A DNA stretch of 64,000 nucleotides from Kibdelosporangium aridum (GCF_900176515.1 NZ_FWXV01000001.1:1562564-1626563); one strand, 5' to 3'. Positions 1 through 8,486 are shown, numbered from the stretch's first letter. A program made the numbers and translations. Notes: generated by a model not told the origin, from the letters alone.

Positions 1-88
1 CCGGCACCGGCCCGGCGCCACCATTCACCAGCCGACCGGACCTCGGCCCAGCCAGCCGGTAGCCGCAATCAACCGATCGGTGGAGTCG

Positions 89-1618
89 CTACTGCCGCCA
101 GGAAGGCAACCACAGCTCTGCTTGCCAGCGGGCGTTGGTGATCGAGTCGCCGTTCAGGATCGGCCACAGCCATACGAAGTTGGCGACCACCAGCCCCACG
201 TACAACGAGACGAGCAGCAGGCCTGTGCCGCGTCTTTCCAGGCCGGCCCGGGCTTTGCCGAGGATTTGGCCGAGCGCCAGCACCAGGCCGAGGACCAGGA
301 ACGCCGACACCGGCGTCATGTAGAAGAAGTACATCTGCCGGTCGAGGTTCAAGAACCACGGCAGCAGACCGGCCAGGTAGGCCACGATCACGGCCGCGTA
401 GCGCCAGTCCAGGCGGCCGACAATCCGCCACAGGCCCCACGCCAGCATCGGCAGCGCCAGCCACCACATCGCCGGCGTACCGATCAGCATCGTCGCGCTC
501 ACGCAGGACGACTCACCACAGGCGGTGGTCGTGTTGTCCACGTAGTAGAGCATCGGGCGCAGGCCCATGGGCCAGGTCCACGGTTTGGACTCCCACGGGT
601 GCTGCTGGCCCGGTTTGGTGACGAGCTCTTCGTGGAAGTTCAGGACGTTGCCCGAGTAGGTCCACAGTGAGTGCAGGGCCGTGCCCATCAGGTGCCGGTC
701 CACGCCGGTCTCGCTGGCGAACCAGGCCCACCAGCTGGCCAGGTACACCAGGACCGGTACGACCAGCAACGCCCACAGGCCGGGCAGCAGGTCGCGCCGG
801 AGCGTGCCCACCCATGGGTGCTTCACCCCGGCGGCGCGGCGGGCGGTCGCGTCCCAGATGATCATCATCACGCCGAAGGCGGCCATCCAGTACAAACCGG
901 CCCATTTCGACGCGCACGCCAGCCCGAGCGACACCCCGCACAGCAGGCGGTACCAGCGGAACCCCAGGCGCGGCCCGTAGTCCGAGTCGTTCACCCAGCC
1001 CTCGCGCACCGCCACGGCCAGGCGACCCCGCATTTGGTCACGGTCCATCAGGAGGAAGCCGAACGCGGCCAGCACGAAGAAGGCGATGAAGATGTCCAGC
1101 ATCGCCGTACGGCTCATCAGATGCAGCACGCCCTCGGAGATCAGCAGAATTCCCGCGACCGCGCCGAGCAGAGTGGACCGCGTCAGCCGACGGGCGATCC
1201 GGATGATCATCAGGATCATCAGCGTGCCCAGGACGGCCGAGGCGAAGCGCCAGCCCCAGCCGTTGTAGCCGAAGATCCACTCGCCGATCGCGATCAGCTG
1301 CTTGCCCAGCGGCGGGTGGACTGTGTACTCGTAACCCGGGTTGTCCTCGTACCAGCCGTTGCGCAGCATCTGCCACGCCTGCGCGGCGTAGTACTTCTCG
1401 TCGAAGACCGGTGTGCCGTTGTGAGTGGGGAAGCCCAGGTTCTGCAGCCGGACGACACCGCCGATGACCGTGAGCACGATGGTGACGACCCAGCTGCGCA
1501 ACCGGTCGACCGGCATCGGCCGCCCGAGCAGGCCGGTTTCGCGGTCGACCCCGGGGGACGTGGCGGCCTCTGCTCGTTCGCCCACCTCACGGCCGGGCCT
1601 GGTCACGACGGCTGTCAC
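89..1618 (-). CDS. pmt: Protein O-mannosyltransferase (dolichyl-phosphate-mannose--protein mannosyltransferase, GT39)
   Basis: Multi-pass membrane enzyme expected to transfer mannose from a polyprenyl-phosphate donor to Ser/Thr of secreted proteins during Sec export. The 509-residue length fits actinobacterial PMTs. After a short cytoplasmic N-terminus (about 40 residues) comes TM1, then the first extracytoplasmic loop with FDEKYYA, carrying the acidic pair typical of the GT39 active site, and HPPLGKQ a few residues later. About ten further hydrophobic helices follow. The conserved loop with WSYSGN-like residues (LWTYSGNVLNFH) and the HPWESKPWTWP motif of the family are visible. The gene is monocistronic on the minus strand, and the VanX-like gene upstream is on the same strand across about 50 bp. 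The start at 1618 is the first ATG; an internal start at the PMPVDRL methionine (about residue 34) is also possible. Confidence 0.9.
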   Translation of the reverse strand: MTAVVTRPGREVGERAEAATSPGVDRETGLLGRPMPVDRLRSWVVTIVLTVIGGVVRLQNLGFPTHNGTPVFDEKYYAAQAWQMLRNGWYEDNPGYEYTVHPPLGKQLIAIGEWIFGYNGWGWRFASAVLGTLMILMIIRIARRLTRSTLLGAVAGILLISEGVLHLMSRTAMLDIFIAFFVLAAFGFLLMDRDQMRGRLAVAVREGWVNDSDYGPRLGFRWYRLLCGVSLGLACASKWAGLYWMAAFGVMMIIWDATARRAAGVKHPWVGTLRRDLLPGLWALLVVPVLVYLASWWAWFASETGVDRHLMGTALHSLWTYSGNVLNFHEELVTKPGQQHPWESKPWTWPMGLRPMLYYVDNTTTACGESSCVSATMLIGTPAMWWLALPMLAWGLWRIVGRLDWRYAAVIVAYLAGLLPWFLNLDRQMYFFYMTPVSAFLVLGLVLALGQILGKARAGLERRGTGLLLVSLYVGLVVANFVWLWPILNGDSITNARWQAELWLPSWRQ

Positions 1619-1670
1619 GGCGCCCGATCGTACGGGTGATCCACTGTCAAGCTTGAGCCGGTCTTGGCGC

Positions 1671-2462
1671 TCAGCAACCCGACAGGGCTCGACGGCTCAC
1701 GGGGAAGTCGAAGAACGTGCTCGGGAAGGGCTCGCCGTTCAGCGTGTAGTGCCACCATTCCTCGGGGAGGTTGCGGAAACCCACCGCGGCGAGCGTGTTC
1801 TTGAGCAATTGCCGGTTCTCCCGCGCTTTGCCCGTGATCAGCGGATTGTCCGTGTGCGAAAGGGTGTCGAAGCAGTCGTAGCCGGTGCCCATGTCGACGG
1901 TGTTGTCCGGGAAGCGGTTCGGCGCGAAGCAGGCAACGAGTGGCTCACCCGGGACGTACGGCCGTTGTGGACGCGCGGGCAGCTTGACGATTGTCAGATC
2001 CACAGTGCTCCCACGGCTGTGGCCGGACTTCTCGGCGATGTAGCCGTCAGCGAACAGGCGGTCCTTCGGCACATTGGGGTAGAACTCCGCCTTCATCTTC
2101 TCGTCGGCGAGATCCTTGGCCCACCGTACGAAGTGGTCGACGGCGCGTTGCGGCCGGTAGCAGTCGTACACCTTCAATGTGTAGCCGCTGCGCAGCAGCC
2201 GTCGCTGTGCCGTACGCAGTGCCTCGGCCGCGGGGCGGGTGAGGATGCACATAGGCTGGACGTACCCGTCGATCCGGGTGCCCACGAAGTTGTGCCGTCC
2301 TCGGTAGCGCATTTCCTGGATGATCGTCGGCGCGACGTCGGAAAGCGCGACGAACTCCTTCGGCGCGGTCGGCTCCGCTGCCTGTGCGGGAGCGGCGAAC
2401 GTGGTCAGCGTGATGACGGCAGTCGCGGCCAGCGCGCACGCGCCTCTGAAAATCCTCGGCAT
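1671..2462 (-). CDS. Secreted VanX-like D-alanyl-D-alanine dipeptidase (peptidase M15)
   Basis: Zinc dipeptidase predicted to cleave D-Ala-D-Ala outside the cytoplasm. The protein is 263 residues with a classical Sec signal peptide at 1-28 (MPRIFRG, hydrophobic core, cut after PAQA). The mature part carries the M15 zinc signature SGHSRGSTVDLT (His-x6-Asp), the EEWWH motif (catalytic Glu and third zinc ligand His) and the substrate-binding Arg in YDCYRPQRA. Unlike resistance VanX, it is exported and has no vanH or vanA neighbour, so it more likely trims or recycles peptidoglycan precursors or released dipeptides than confers glycopeptide resistance. The assignment to M15D is secure from the motifs; the physiological role is inferred. 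Confidence 0.9.
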   Translation of the reverse strand: MPRIFRGACALAATAVITLTTFAAPAQAAEPTAPKEFVALSDVAPTIIQEMRYRGRHNFVGTRIDGYVQPMCILTRPAAEALRTAQRRLLRSGYTLKVYDCYRPQRAVDHFVRWAKDLADEKMKAEFYPNVPKDRLFADGYIAEKSGHSRGSTVDLTIVKLPARPQRPYVPGEPLVACFAPNRFPDNTVDMGTGYDCFDTLSHTDNPLITGKARENRQLLKNTLAAVGFRNLPEEWWHYTLNGEPFPSTFFDFPVSRRALSGC

Positions 2463-2509
2463 GACCTTTCGTATACCTGGTTTTTACCTCACGGGCACCG
2501 GCCGATCGT

Positions 2510-2833
2510 GTGACGATCGAATGGTCGCTCCCGCAGCGGCCATTTATGAGCCACGGTTACGGCGCCACGGATGACACGCAGTCGATCGCGACGCTGCAGC
2601 GCGCGCCCGACCTCGAGGTGACCTTTTTGGACACTGCCGACTTCTACGGCTCCGGGCACAACGTGGTACCGATCCCGGCTACTCGGCGGCAGAAGTACCT
2701 CGAGGAGAACCTCGGCGCGCTCGCCGTTGAACTGTCTACAGAGGACATCACGGCTATCGAGGTCGTTGCCTCGCCCGAACGGATCGCCGGTGACCGTTAC
2801 GACGCCACCAGCCGCACCTTCGTCAACGGCTGA
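2510..2833 (+). pseudogene. Aldo/keto reductase remnant with a large in-frame internal deletion
   Basis: An intact 107-codon frame fuses the N-terminal and C-terminal ends of an aldo/keto reductase (AKR, usual length about 320-330). Residues 13-51 match the first beta-alpha units, including TFLDTADFYGSGHN with the catalytic Asp/Tyr region. From residue 52 the text jumps to the C-terminal NADPH-binding segment (VVPIPATRRQKYLEENLGAL) and the terminal GDRYD motif. About 200 residues of barrel, including the catalytic Lys and His, are missing. The junction falls near 2662. No good ribosome-binding site is obvious and the true N-terminus is also eroded. It almost certainly cannot be an active oxidoreductase. 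Its stop (TGA 2831-2833) abuts the stop of the minus-strand gene that ends at 2834. Confidence 0.75.
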
Positions 2834-3735
2834 TCACCACATTCGCAGCGCGTCCCGCAGCTGACGGGCGACTTGCGCCATCAGTGCCTCGGCGCCGGGC
2901 TGCACGGCGGCGGGCACGCGGGACTCGGTGAGTGCGGCGACGGCGAACGTCTGCCCGTCGTCGTGCTCCACCACGCCCACCTCGTGTCGCAGGTTCAGCA
3001 GCGTGCCGGTCTTGGACGACCACCGCGACGAGTCGGACATGAAGTCCGGCGCAAGCCGGTGCCGTACGACGTTGTCGCCCATCAGCTCGCGTACTTGGGC
3101 GGCGACCGTCGGCTGGATGCTCGTCGGCCGCCACAAGCCCTGCAGCAGGTCGGTGAACGCGCGGGCGGATCCAGCGTTCGCGCGGCTGATGTCGAGTTGC
3201 GGCACGGGGTGTCCGTGGCCTGCCGTCCCGGCATTGATAGCCAGGGAGTGAGCGAGGTGGGCCTCGGCGCGGGGAACCGTTCAGCCGGTGTATCGACCAG
3301 GTCCGCCATAAGGTGCCGGACGGCGATGCCGTCGTGGCCGAGGCGTCGCAACTCCGCAGTGACCGTAGCGGGCGGCGTGAGTGCGAACAGGGTGTCGGCC
3401 GCGACACTGTCGCTCATCGATGTGCTCAGGTAGAGCAGGTCCTCCAGCGCGATCACGGCGGGATGGCGGAACTTGCTCAGGCCGATCGGGCCGGGAATGG
3501 TGCTGCGACCAGGTGGTACGGGTATCGGAGTCGCCGGGTCGAGTTCGCCGCGCGCGACGCGTTCCAGCGTCGCGACCGCGAGTGGCACCTTCACCAGTGA
3601 CGCGACCGGGTACTCGGCGTCGTCGTCGATGCCCAGTTCGTCGCCCGTGTCGAGGTCGCGGACGAGGAACGAGCCACGCAGGCCTGCGTCGTCGAGGGCC
3701 TGCCGGGCGTCGCGCAGCACCTTGGTCGTCCCCAT
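2834..3735 (-). pseudogene. Class A beta-lactamase-like serine hydrolase, interrupted by a -1 frameshift
   Basis: Reading from ATG 3735 gives a penicillin-recognising serine hydrolase: PVASLVKVPLAV holds the S-x-x-K nucleophile motif (Ser46, Lys49) and STSMSDS stands in for SxN. After LVDTPAERFP the frame is lost. The continuation (AEAHLAHSLAINAG, then PQLDISR and SSKTGTLLN with the KTG motif) lies in another frame that ends at 2834. One base appears to be missing at the GGGG run at 3271-3274 (plus strand). Combined length would be about 300 residues, the normal size for the family. The start overlaps the LysR stop (TGATG), so the two genes are translationally coupled. The break may be a real mutation or a sequencing error. 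If it is an error, this is a functional hydrolase without a signal peptide. Confidence 0.75.
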
Positions 3736-4613
3736 CACTGCTCCACACCCAGGCAACGCCCGATGAGTGCGGGCGGCAGCGACCGGACGCGCCTGCGGTC
3801 GTCCCGCGATCGAGCCGTGACGTCGTAACCACGTGCCACGTCCAATTCGCCGATTGGTCGCCAGTGCAGACCTAGCTCGTCGGCCTGGCTGCGCGAGCTG
3901 AGCAGCAGGTCGGACGAGGCCAGTACCTCTGCCGTGGCCGCGACCAGCGAACTCGTCACGACGACTTGGGCGGGCTGCAGTCCCACGGAGTGCCCGAGCC
4001 GCCGGATCCGGTCCCGCACGTGCGGGACGTCGTCCTCGGCCTGGATCAGCACTCGGCGCCGGCGGGCGTCCCGCTCGGCACGGCCCGCGCGCAGCGTTTC
4101 GACGTAGATCGACTGCACGGCCCCGGGATCGGCCTGGCTGGCGAGGTCCAACGGAACCCGCCACGGGCTGTCGTCGGGCGGAACGGCGACGATAGCCGCG
4201 CGTACTTCCAGCGTGCGGGCCAGTTCGGCGCGCCGGTCCGGCCCGGCCGGGCGCGGGTCGAGGTTCAGGTCGTGGGCCAAGGCCTCGGCGACCAGCCGGG
4301 CCAGCGGGCGGGTGCCGCAGATTTCCGGCACGGCCAGCCGGAACGGCCGCAGCCGTGCCTGCTCGGCGTCGTGTTCCATCGCCTCGGCCAGCTCGATCAG
4401 CCGCCGGGCCGACGGCAGCATCTCCCGGCCGAACGGGGTCAACGTGACGTTTCGCGAGGACCGGGTGAGCAGCCGGGCCCCGAAGTGCTCCTCAAGAGCC
4501 GCGATTCGTCTGCTCGCTACGGATTGCGGGATGCGCACCGCCGCCGCGCCGACCGTGAAGCTGCCGTGCCCGCTCACGGCGACGAAAGCCTTGCAGGCCG
4601 CGATGAGGTCCAC
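3735..4613 (-). CDS. LysR-family transcriptional regulator
   Basis: A 292-residue LysR-type regulator. The N-terminal winged helix-turn-helix covers residues 1-60 (MDLIAACKAFVAV, then PQSVASRRIAALEEHFGARLL, and TRSSRNVTLTPFG), followed by the dimerisation helix and a periplasmic-binding-like effector domain. It is divergent from the class A beta-lactamase gene at 4724 and overlaps the start of the downstream serine hydrolase gene by one base. This layout resembles AmpR-ampC-type control, so it probably regulates one or both beta-lactamase-fold genes and itself. A T-N11-A palindrome lies 14 bp upstream of its start. The ligand is unknown; cell-wall fragments or a beta-lactam are guesses from context. 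Confidence 0.9.
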   Translation of the reverse strand: MDLIAACKAFVAVSGHGSFTVGAAAVRIPQSVASRRIAALEEHFGARLLTRSSRNVTLTPFGREMLPSARRLIELAEAMEHDAEQARLRPFRLAVPEICGTRPLARLVAEALAHDLNLDPRPAGPDRRAELARTLEVRAAIVAVPPDDSPWRVPLDLASQADPGAVQSIYVETLRAGRAERDARRRRVLIQAEDDVPHVRDRIRRLGHSVGLQPAQVVVTSSLVAATAEVLASSDLLLSSRSQADELGLHWRPIGELDVARGYDVTARSRDDRRRVRSLPPALIGRCLGVEQ

Positions 4614-4626
4614 GTGATCACCCTAT

Positions 4627-4641
4627 ATGCCAGATCGGCAT
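4627..4641. promoter_or_regulatory. LysR box (T-N11-A palindrome) in the divergent lysR/bla intergenic region
   Basis: ATGCC-AGATC-GGCAT is a perfect 5-bp inverted repeat containing T (4628) and A (4640) separated by exactly 11 bases, the classical LysR-type recognition geometry. It lies in the 110-bp gap between the regulator start (4613) and the divergent beta-lactamase start (4724), where an autoregulating LysR protein would bind. Confidence 0.6.
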
Positions 4642-4723
4642 CGATCCGGCGAGTTCTGTCTTGGACGGCATCCGACGCCCTCTGCCAGGGTCGTCCCGTT
4701 CGTAGTCGATCAAGGGAGGGACG

Positions 4724-5623
4724 ATGACCACTCGCCGCAGCCTGCTCAAGGCCTTCGCGCTGCTGCCGCTGGCCGGGTGCTCCACCACGCCGCCCGCCGC
4801 CCCAGGTCCGCCACCACCACCGACTTCGCCTTCCCCTTCGCTTGAGCGACACGACCAGTTGTTCGACCTTGAGCGGAGGTTCGACGCGCGCCTGGGCGTC
4901 TACGCCATCGCGACCGGCTCCGGAGCGACCATCGTCCACCGGTCGGACGAGCGGTTCGCGTTCTGCTCGACGTTCAAAGGCCTCGCCGCGGCGGCCGTCC
5001 TGCACCGCAATCCCATGGCGCACTTGGACACTGTCCTCACGTACACCGAAGCCGACCTGATGAAGAGTTCGGCCATCACCAAGCGAAACGTGGCCACCGG
5101 AATGAAGATCCGCGATCTGTGCGATGCCGCGGTCCGCTTCAGCGACGGCACAGCGGGCAACCTGTTGCTTCGCGACATCGGCGGCCCGGCTCAGCTGACG
5201 GCTTACCTGCGTGGTCTTGGCGACGATGTCACGCGGATGGACCGGATCGAACCGACCATCACAGAGGCGAAGCCCGGTGACCCGCGCGACACGACCACAC
5301 CCCGTGCGATCGGCACGGATTACCAGCGGATCGTGCTCGGGGACGCCCTGGCCGCCGACAAACGCGACTTCCTCCGCGACCTGCTTGAGCGCAGCGTCAC
5401 CGGAGCCAAGCGGATGAGAGCCGGTGTGCCGCAGGGATGGCGCGTGGCGGACAAGACCGGCACCGGGGACTACGGCACGCTCAACGACATCGGCGTCGTG
5501 TGGCCTCCGGACGCTCCGCCGTTGGTCATCGCGATCATGTCGAGCAAGTCCGCGGCGGACGCTAAGTACGACGAGGCCGTCATTGCCGAGGCAGCCGCCT
5601 ATGTGGTGAACGCCTTGACGTGA
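4724..5623 (+). CDS. bla: Class A beta-lactamase, predicted Tat-exported lipoprotein
   Basis: A 299-residue serine beta-lactamase. The N-terminus MTTRRSLLKAFALLPLAGC contains a twin-arginine motif and a lipobox (LAGC, lipidated Cys19), followed by a Pro-rich linker (about residues 23-38). Active-site motifs are CSTFK (Ser82, Lys85), SDG (residues 140-142, Gly where most enzymes have Asn132), Glu176 in EPTIT (general base Glu166, with Thr replacing the usual Asn170), and KTG at 244-246. PGDPRDTTTP is the standard omega-loop sequence. Gly at Ambler 132 and a non-Asn residue at 170 recall mycobacterial BlaC. A good SD (GGGAGGGACG) precedes ATG 4724. The gene is divergent from the LysR regulator, which probably controls it. 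Confidence 0.93.
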   Translation: MTTRRSLLKAFALLPLAGCSTTPPAAPGPPPPPTSPSPSLERHDQLFDLERRFDARLGVYAIATGSGATIVHRSDERFAFCSTFKGLAAAAVLHRNPMAHLDTVLTYTEADLMKSSAITKRNVATGMKIRDLCDAAVRFSDGTAGNLLLRDIGGPAQLTAYLRGLGDDVTRMDRIEPTITEAKPGDPRDTTTPRAIGTDYQRIVLGDALAADKRDFLRDLLERSVTGAKRMRAGVPQGWRVADKTGTGDYGTLNDIGVVWPPDAPPLVIAIMSSKSAADAKYDEAVIAEAAAYVVNALT

Positions 5624-5734
5624 CAGAGCCGTGCTCGACTTCACTGCGACGGACCTATTTCCTTCGCGGCGGCCGAGGACGATGATGTGCGTGGGGCCTG
5701 CACACCGGGCGCCCGCCGACGGTTCGGAGCCGCC

Positions 5735-6010
5735 ATGTTGTCGAGGCATGAGCGTCAAGTGTTGCGCGAGATCGAACAGTTCGTCGCGGAGAAGGACCCT
5801 GAGTTCGCGGCGATGCTGTGCGGCGATCCGGCGCAGGCACCGCGGCACACCCGCCGCTATCAAGTCTTTGCTGTGACAGCGATCGCGGGCCTGTGCACGG
5901 TATTGCTCGGGGTGTTGCTCGCCGAGGCCATTCTCATGATCGGCGGCGCCTGCATGGCGTTGAGCGCCTGGTTGCGCGTCATGGTGATGCGGTGGGCGGA
6001 CGAGAACTAG
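5735..6010 (+). CDS. DUF3040 small membrane protein
   Basis: A 91-residue protein. The N-terminus MLSRHERQVLREIE is the hallmark of the actinobacterial DUF3040 family. A soluble amphipathic N-terminal half (1-40) is followed by two closely spaced hydrophobic segments (about 47-68 and 69-87). I chose ATG 5735 over the upstream frame because GGAG (5726-5729) is correctly spaced and because family members begin at this motif. The function of the family is unknown; these proteins are commonly small, constitutively present envelope proteins. The next gene follows within 50 bp in the same direction. Confidence 0.8.
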   Translation: MLSRHERQVLREIEQFVAEKDPEFAAMLCGDPAQAPRHTRRYQVFAVTAIAGLCTVLLGVLLAEAILMIGGACMALSAWLRVMVMRWADEN

Positions 6011-6058
6011 GTGATCCGCGGCAGTGTAGTGATGGGCGGCTTTTGGGTACACGCGGTC

Positions 6059-6493
6059 ATGAGCGACACATCGGACCCACGGCTTGACGGCGGCGCATGG
6101 CGCGAGATGCTGGACGATCGCACTGTGCGCGCGGTCGGTGCGTTGACGGAAGCGCTGGAGACAGTGGAGGTCGCCAGAGGCCACCTCTATGCGTTCCACC
6201 AACTGACCGGCTCCGCCGATTTCCAGCTGGAACGGGCGATCGAGTTGCTCGAGGACGCGGGTCACCGGGCATTGGCCGACCAACTGTCGCAGCAATTGCT
6301 TGGCCGCAACGTGTTGCCTGGCCGGTGGACCTTTCAGGTCATCGAGGACTACGAGGAGACCTACTACGAGCCGTTCCGCGACTTTGAGCGCCAAGGGCGT
6401 CAGTTGACGAGGGGACAGCGGCACGTGCACGAAGCAGACCTCAAGCGCAGACGCCGCTCAGCGGGCCTGCGTGGCCACGAAGCAACGCCCTGA
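6059..6493 (+). CDS. Conserved actinobacterial hypothetical protein
   Basis: A soluble protein of about 144 residues that I recognise only as a conserved actinobacterial hypothetical. It begins MSDTSDPRLDGGAW and contains a helical middle (RGHLYAFHQLTGSADF) and a strongly conserved-looking block LPGRWTFQVIEDYEETYYEP, then a very basic C-terminus (LKRRRRSAGLRGHE). No cofactor or catalytic motif is evident. The frame is open from GTG 6011, directly after the DUF3040 stop, but the ATG at 6059 starts where homologous N-termini normally begin. Probably co-transcribed with the DUF3040 gene. Confidence 0.7.
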   Translation: MSDTSDPRLDGGAWREMLDDRTVRAVGALTEALETVEVARGHLYAFHQLTGSADFQLERAIELLEDAGHRALADQLSQQLLGRNVLPGRWTFQVIEDYEETYYEPFRDFERQGRQLTRGQRHVHEADLKRRRRSAGLRGHEATP

Positions 6494-6519
6494 CGCCGTC
6501 TACTGAGGACAAGGACGGG

Positions 6520-8304
6520 TCAGCGCGGCAGTTTGCTGGCTGCCGACGTTGTGAGTGTCTTGGCGCTGGCGCAGTACTCCGCGCCGGCTTGCGGGCCTTT
6601 CACGGTCAGGACCAACACGTCGACCGTGGTCCGCTGGGGCCGGTTCGCTGGTTGGTGCGGCACGCTGATGGTGCAGCTGGTGCTGGAGTCGGTGTCCAGC
6701 TTGACGAAGGCGTCGTGGTCGCCGAGGCGGGCCGGCTCGCCGTTGATCGGTTCCTGCGCGGCGTGCTGGTCGTAGCGCAGGCTGACCTCTGTGCGGCTGA
6801 CCAGGCTGTACCACTTGCAGGCCCAGCTGCCGAACCCCGGCACCGCGGAACTGCGGTCCATACCTGGCAACGTGGCCAGCGCGGCGTCGTCCAGCAGCTG
6901 ACAAGCGTCCACATTGGCCAGCGACTCGGCCGGGAACGGCGTGGCGCGCCGGGGGAGCGGGCCTTGGCGCAGGGTGCTCTCCGCGGTTTTCGCTGCGACG
7001 TCGGCGATGGCGCACAGGTTGGTCGGGGGATCCGGGACCTTCGCGGTCACCCGGACGCTGTACTTGTCGTCCACCGGTATCGTGCGGTCGCATTCGCTGC
7101 TGTCGGAAGGTACTTCGACGATCTCGAAAGGTTCGCCCCGCACGGGATGCGACTTGCGGGTGACCAGTTGTACCTCGACGTCAACGGTTTCGCGGCCACC
7201 GACGTTGACAAGGACGTCACAGCGGTTGAAGTTGCCGTACGCGGTGTGCAGCTCCGCAGGGCCGAACTGGGCCAATTCCTTCCGGTCCAACAGCGCGCAG
7301 GGATTGGCCGTTCGTTCGTCGCCGATGAGGCTGGGGTTGGACGCGGCGACCCGGTTCGGCTCGGGCTGCGAATCCACCAGCGCGAAGACGGCCGCGGCGC
7401 CGACCAGCACCGTCGCCGCGGCGGCCAGGTAGAGCGGACGGCGCCAGAACGGCGTGCGGGCCGGGACGGCATGGACCGCGGGCAGTGGCGCTTCCCAGTC
7501 GCCGACGAGTTCCTTGAGCCGCAGTCGCACTTCATCGGCTGTCGGTCGCTGTCCTGGACGTGGCGCGAGCATCTCCGACAACAGCGGCGCGAGCGGACCT
7601 GCCTTGGTCACCGGGAGGATGTCGCCCCGGCGCACGCGTTCCAGCACCTCGTCGGGCTCGCCGGTGCCAAAGGGCGGACTGCCCTCGACAGCGGCGAAAA
7701 GCGTGGCACCGAGCGAGAACACGTCGGACGCCTCGCTCGCCGGTCGCCCCTCGGCCACTTCGGGCGCGGCATAGGCAGGGGTGCCGCTGATCGTCCCGAT
7801 GTCGGTCTGCGTCACCGCACGCCAGATGGAGATGCCGAAGTCGGTCAGCTTGGCGAAATCATCATCGTCGACGAGGATGTTGCCCGGCTTGACGTCCCGG
7901 TGCACGATGCCTCGGGCGTGCACGGCGGTCAACGCGGCCGCGACCTGCATACCGATCCGCGCGACCCGTTCCGGTGCCATCGGGCCACCGGCCGCCAGCA
8001 CCTTGTCCAGGCTCTGCGCCGGCGAGTACTCCATGACGAGCCAGCACTCGTCGCCGTCGACGGTGTCGAAGATCGAGATCGCGTTGGGGTGGTGCACCTG
8101 CGCGGCCGTCTCGGCTTCCCGCCGGAATCGCAGCCGGTCGCCCTGGCTGGCGATGGCGTGCGGCCGCTTGAGCGCGACGAGCCGTTTCAGCTTCCGGTCG
8201 AACGCGGTCCACACCACGCCCCCGGACCCCGAGCCACGGGCGTCTTCGAGCTGGTACCGCCCGTCAACCACATCCCCAGTGCGCACTCTGAGTAGTCTAC
8301 CCAT
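6520..8304 (-). CDS. Membrane-anchored Ser/Thr protein kinase (PknB-type) with a DUF3558-like extracellular domain
   Basis: A 594-residue receptor-type Hanks kinase. The cytoplasmic kinase domain (about 10-270) has the glycine loop RGSGSGGVVW, catalytic Lys in VALKRP, HRDVKPGN catalytic loop, DFGIS and an APE-like AAPEVAEG. A short linker leads to one TM helix (about 290-312, LYLAAAATVLVGAAAVFALV). The outer part holds two Cys-containing repeats, NPCALLDRKELAQFG and DACQLLDDAALATLPG, that look like tandem copies of the DUF3558 fold seen in actinobacterial lipoproteins, instead of PASTA repeats. It therefore probably senses an envelope ligand and phosphorylates cytoplasmic targets. Start 8304 (MGRLLRVRTG) leaves a short N-tail before the kinase fold. 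No cognate phosphatase gene is adjacent. Confidence 0.92.
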   Translation of the reverse strand: MGRLLRVRTGDVVDGRYQLEDARGSGSGGVVWTAFDRKLKRLVALKRPHAIASQGDRLRFRREAETAAQVHHPNAISIFDTVDGDECWLVMEYSPAQSLDKVLAAGGPMAPERVARIGMQVAAALTAVHARGIVHRDVKPGNILVDDDDFAKLTDFGISIWRAVTQTDIGTISGTPAYAAPEVAEGRPASEASDVFSLGATLFAAVEGSPPFGTGEPDEVLERVRRGDILPVTKAGPLAPLLSEMLAPRPGQRPTADEVRLRLKELVGDWEAPLPAVHAVPARTPFWRRPLYLAAAATVLVGAAAVFALVDSQPEPNRVAASNPSLIGDERTANPCALLDRKELAQFGPAELHTAYGNFNRCDVLVNVGGRETVDVEVQLVTRKSHPVRGEPFEIVEVPSDSSECDRTIPVDDKYSVRVTAKVPDPPTNLCAIADVAAKTAESTLRQGPLPRRATPFPAESLANVDACQLLDDAALATLPGMDRSSAVPGFGSWACKWYSLVSRTEVSLRYDQHAAQEPINGEPARLGDHDAFVKLDTDSSTSCTISVPHQPANRPQRTTVDVLVLTVKGPQAGAEYCASAKTLTTSAASKLPR

Positions 8305-8486
8305 TTCACGCCCAGTGCTGGGCGCCTCCGACGAGGTTGTGCCATCTCCGGCCGCTGAGGCCCCGGTCAGCGAGGTATGCGCGAGGGGTTTGTCCTCGCT
8401 GTGAGCGGGTACGCCTGCACCGCGTCAAGCAGGCGGCGCACGAATCACCGCGTGGCGGCACGCGGGGGCGAAGGCGGCGTGACGCA

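Noticed and set aside
1..88. Possible gene downstream of pmt
   Set aside because: The first 88 bases show no supported start or motif; the open frames there are shadows that continue into pmt.
1671..2462. VanX-type glycopeptide resistance
   Set aside because: The protein carries a signal peptide and there is no vanH, vanA, vanR or vanS neighbour, so it is treated as a wall-recycling dipeptidase.
4574..6430. 618-codon minus-strand ORF across the beta-lactamase and DUF3040 genes
   Set aside because: It covers several well-supported genes on the other strand and has no recognisable domain; GC-rich third positions keep the frame open.
6589..8295. 568-codon plus-strand ORF opposite the Ser/Thr kinase
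   Set aside because: Shadow frame, with no motif, of a gene with complete kinase signatures.
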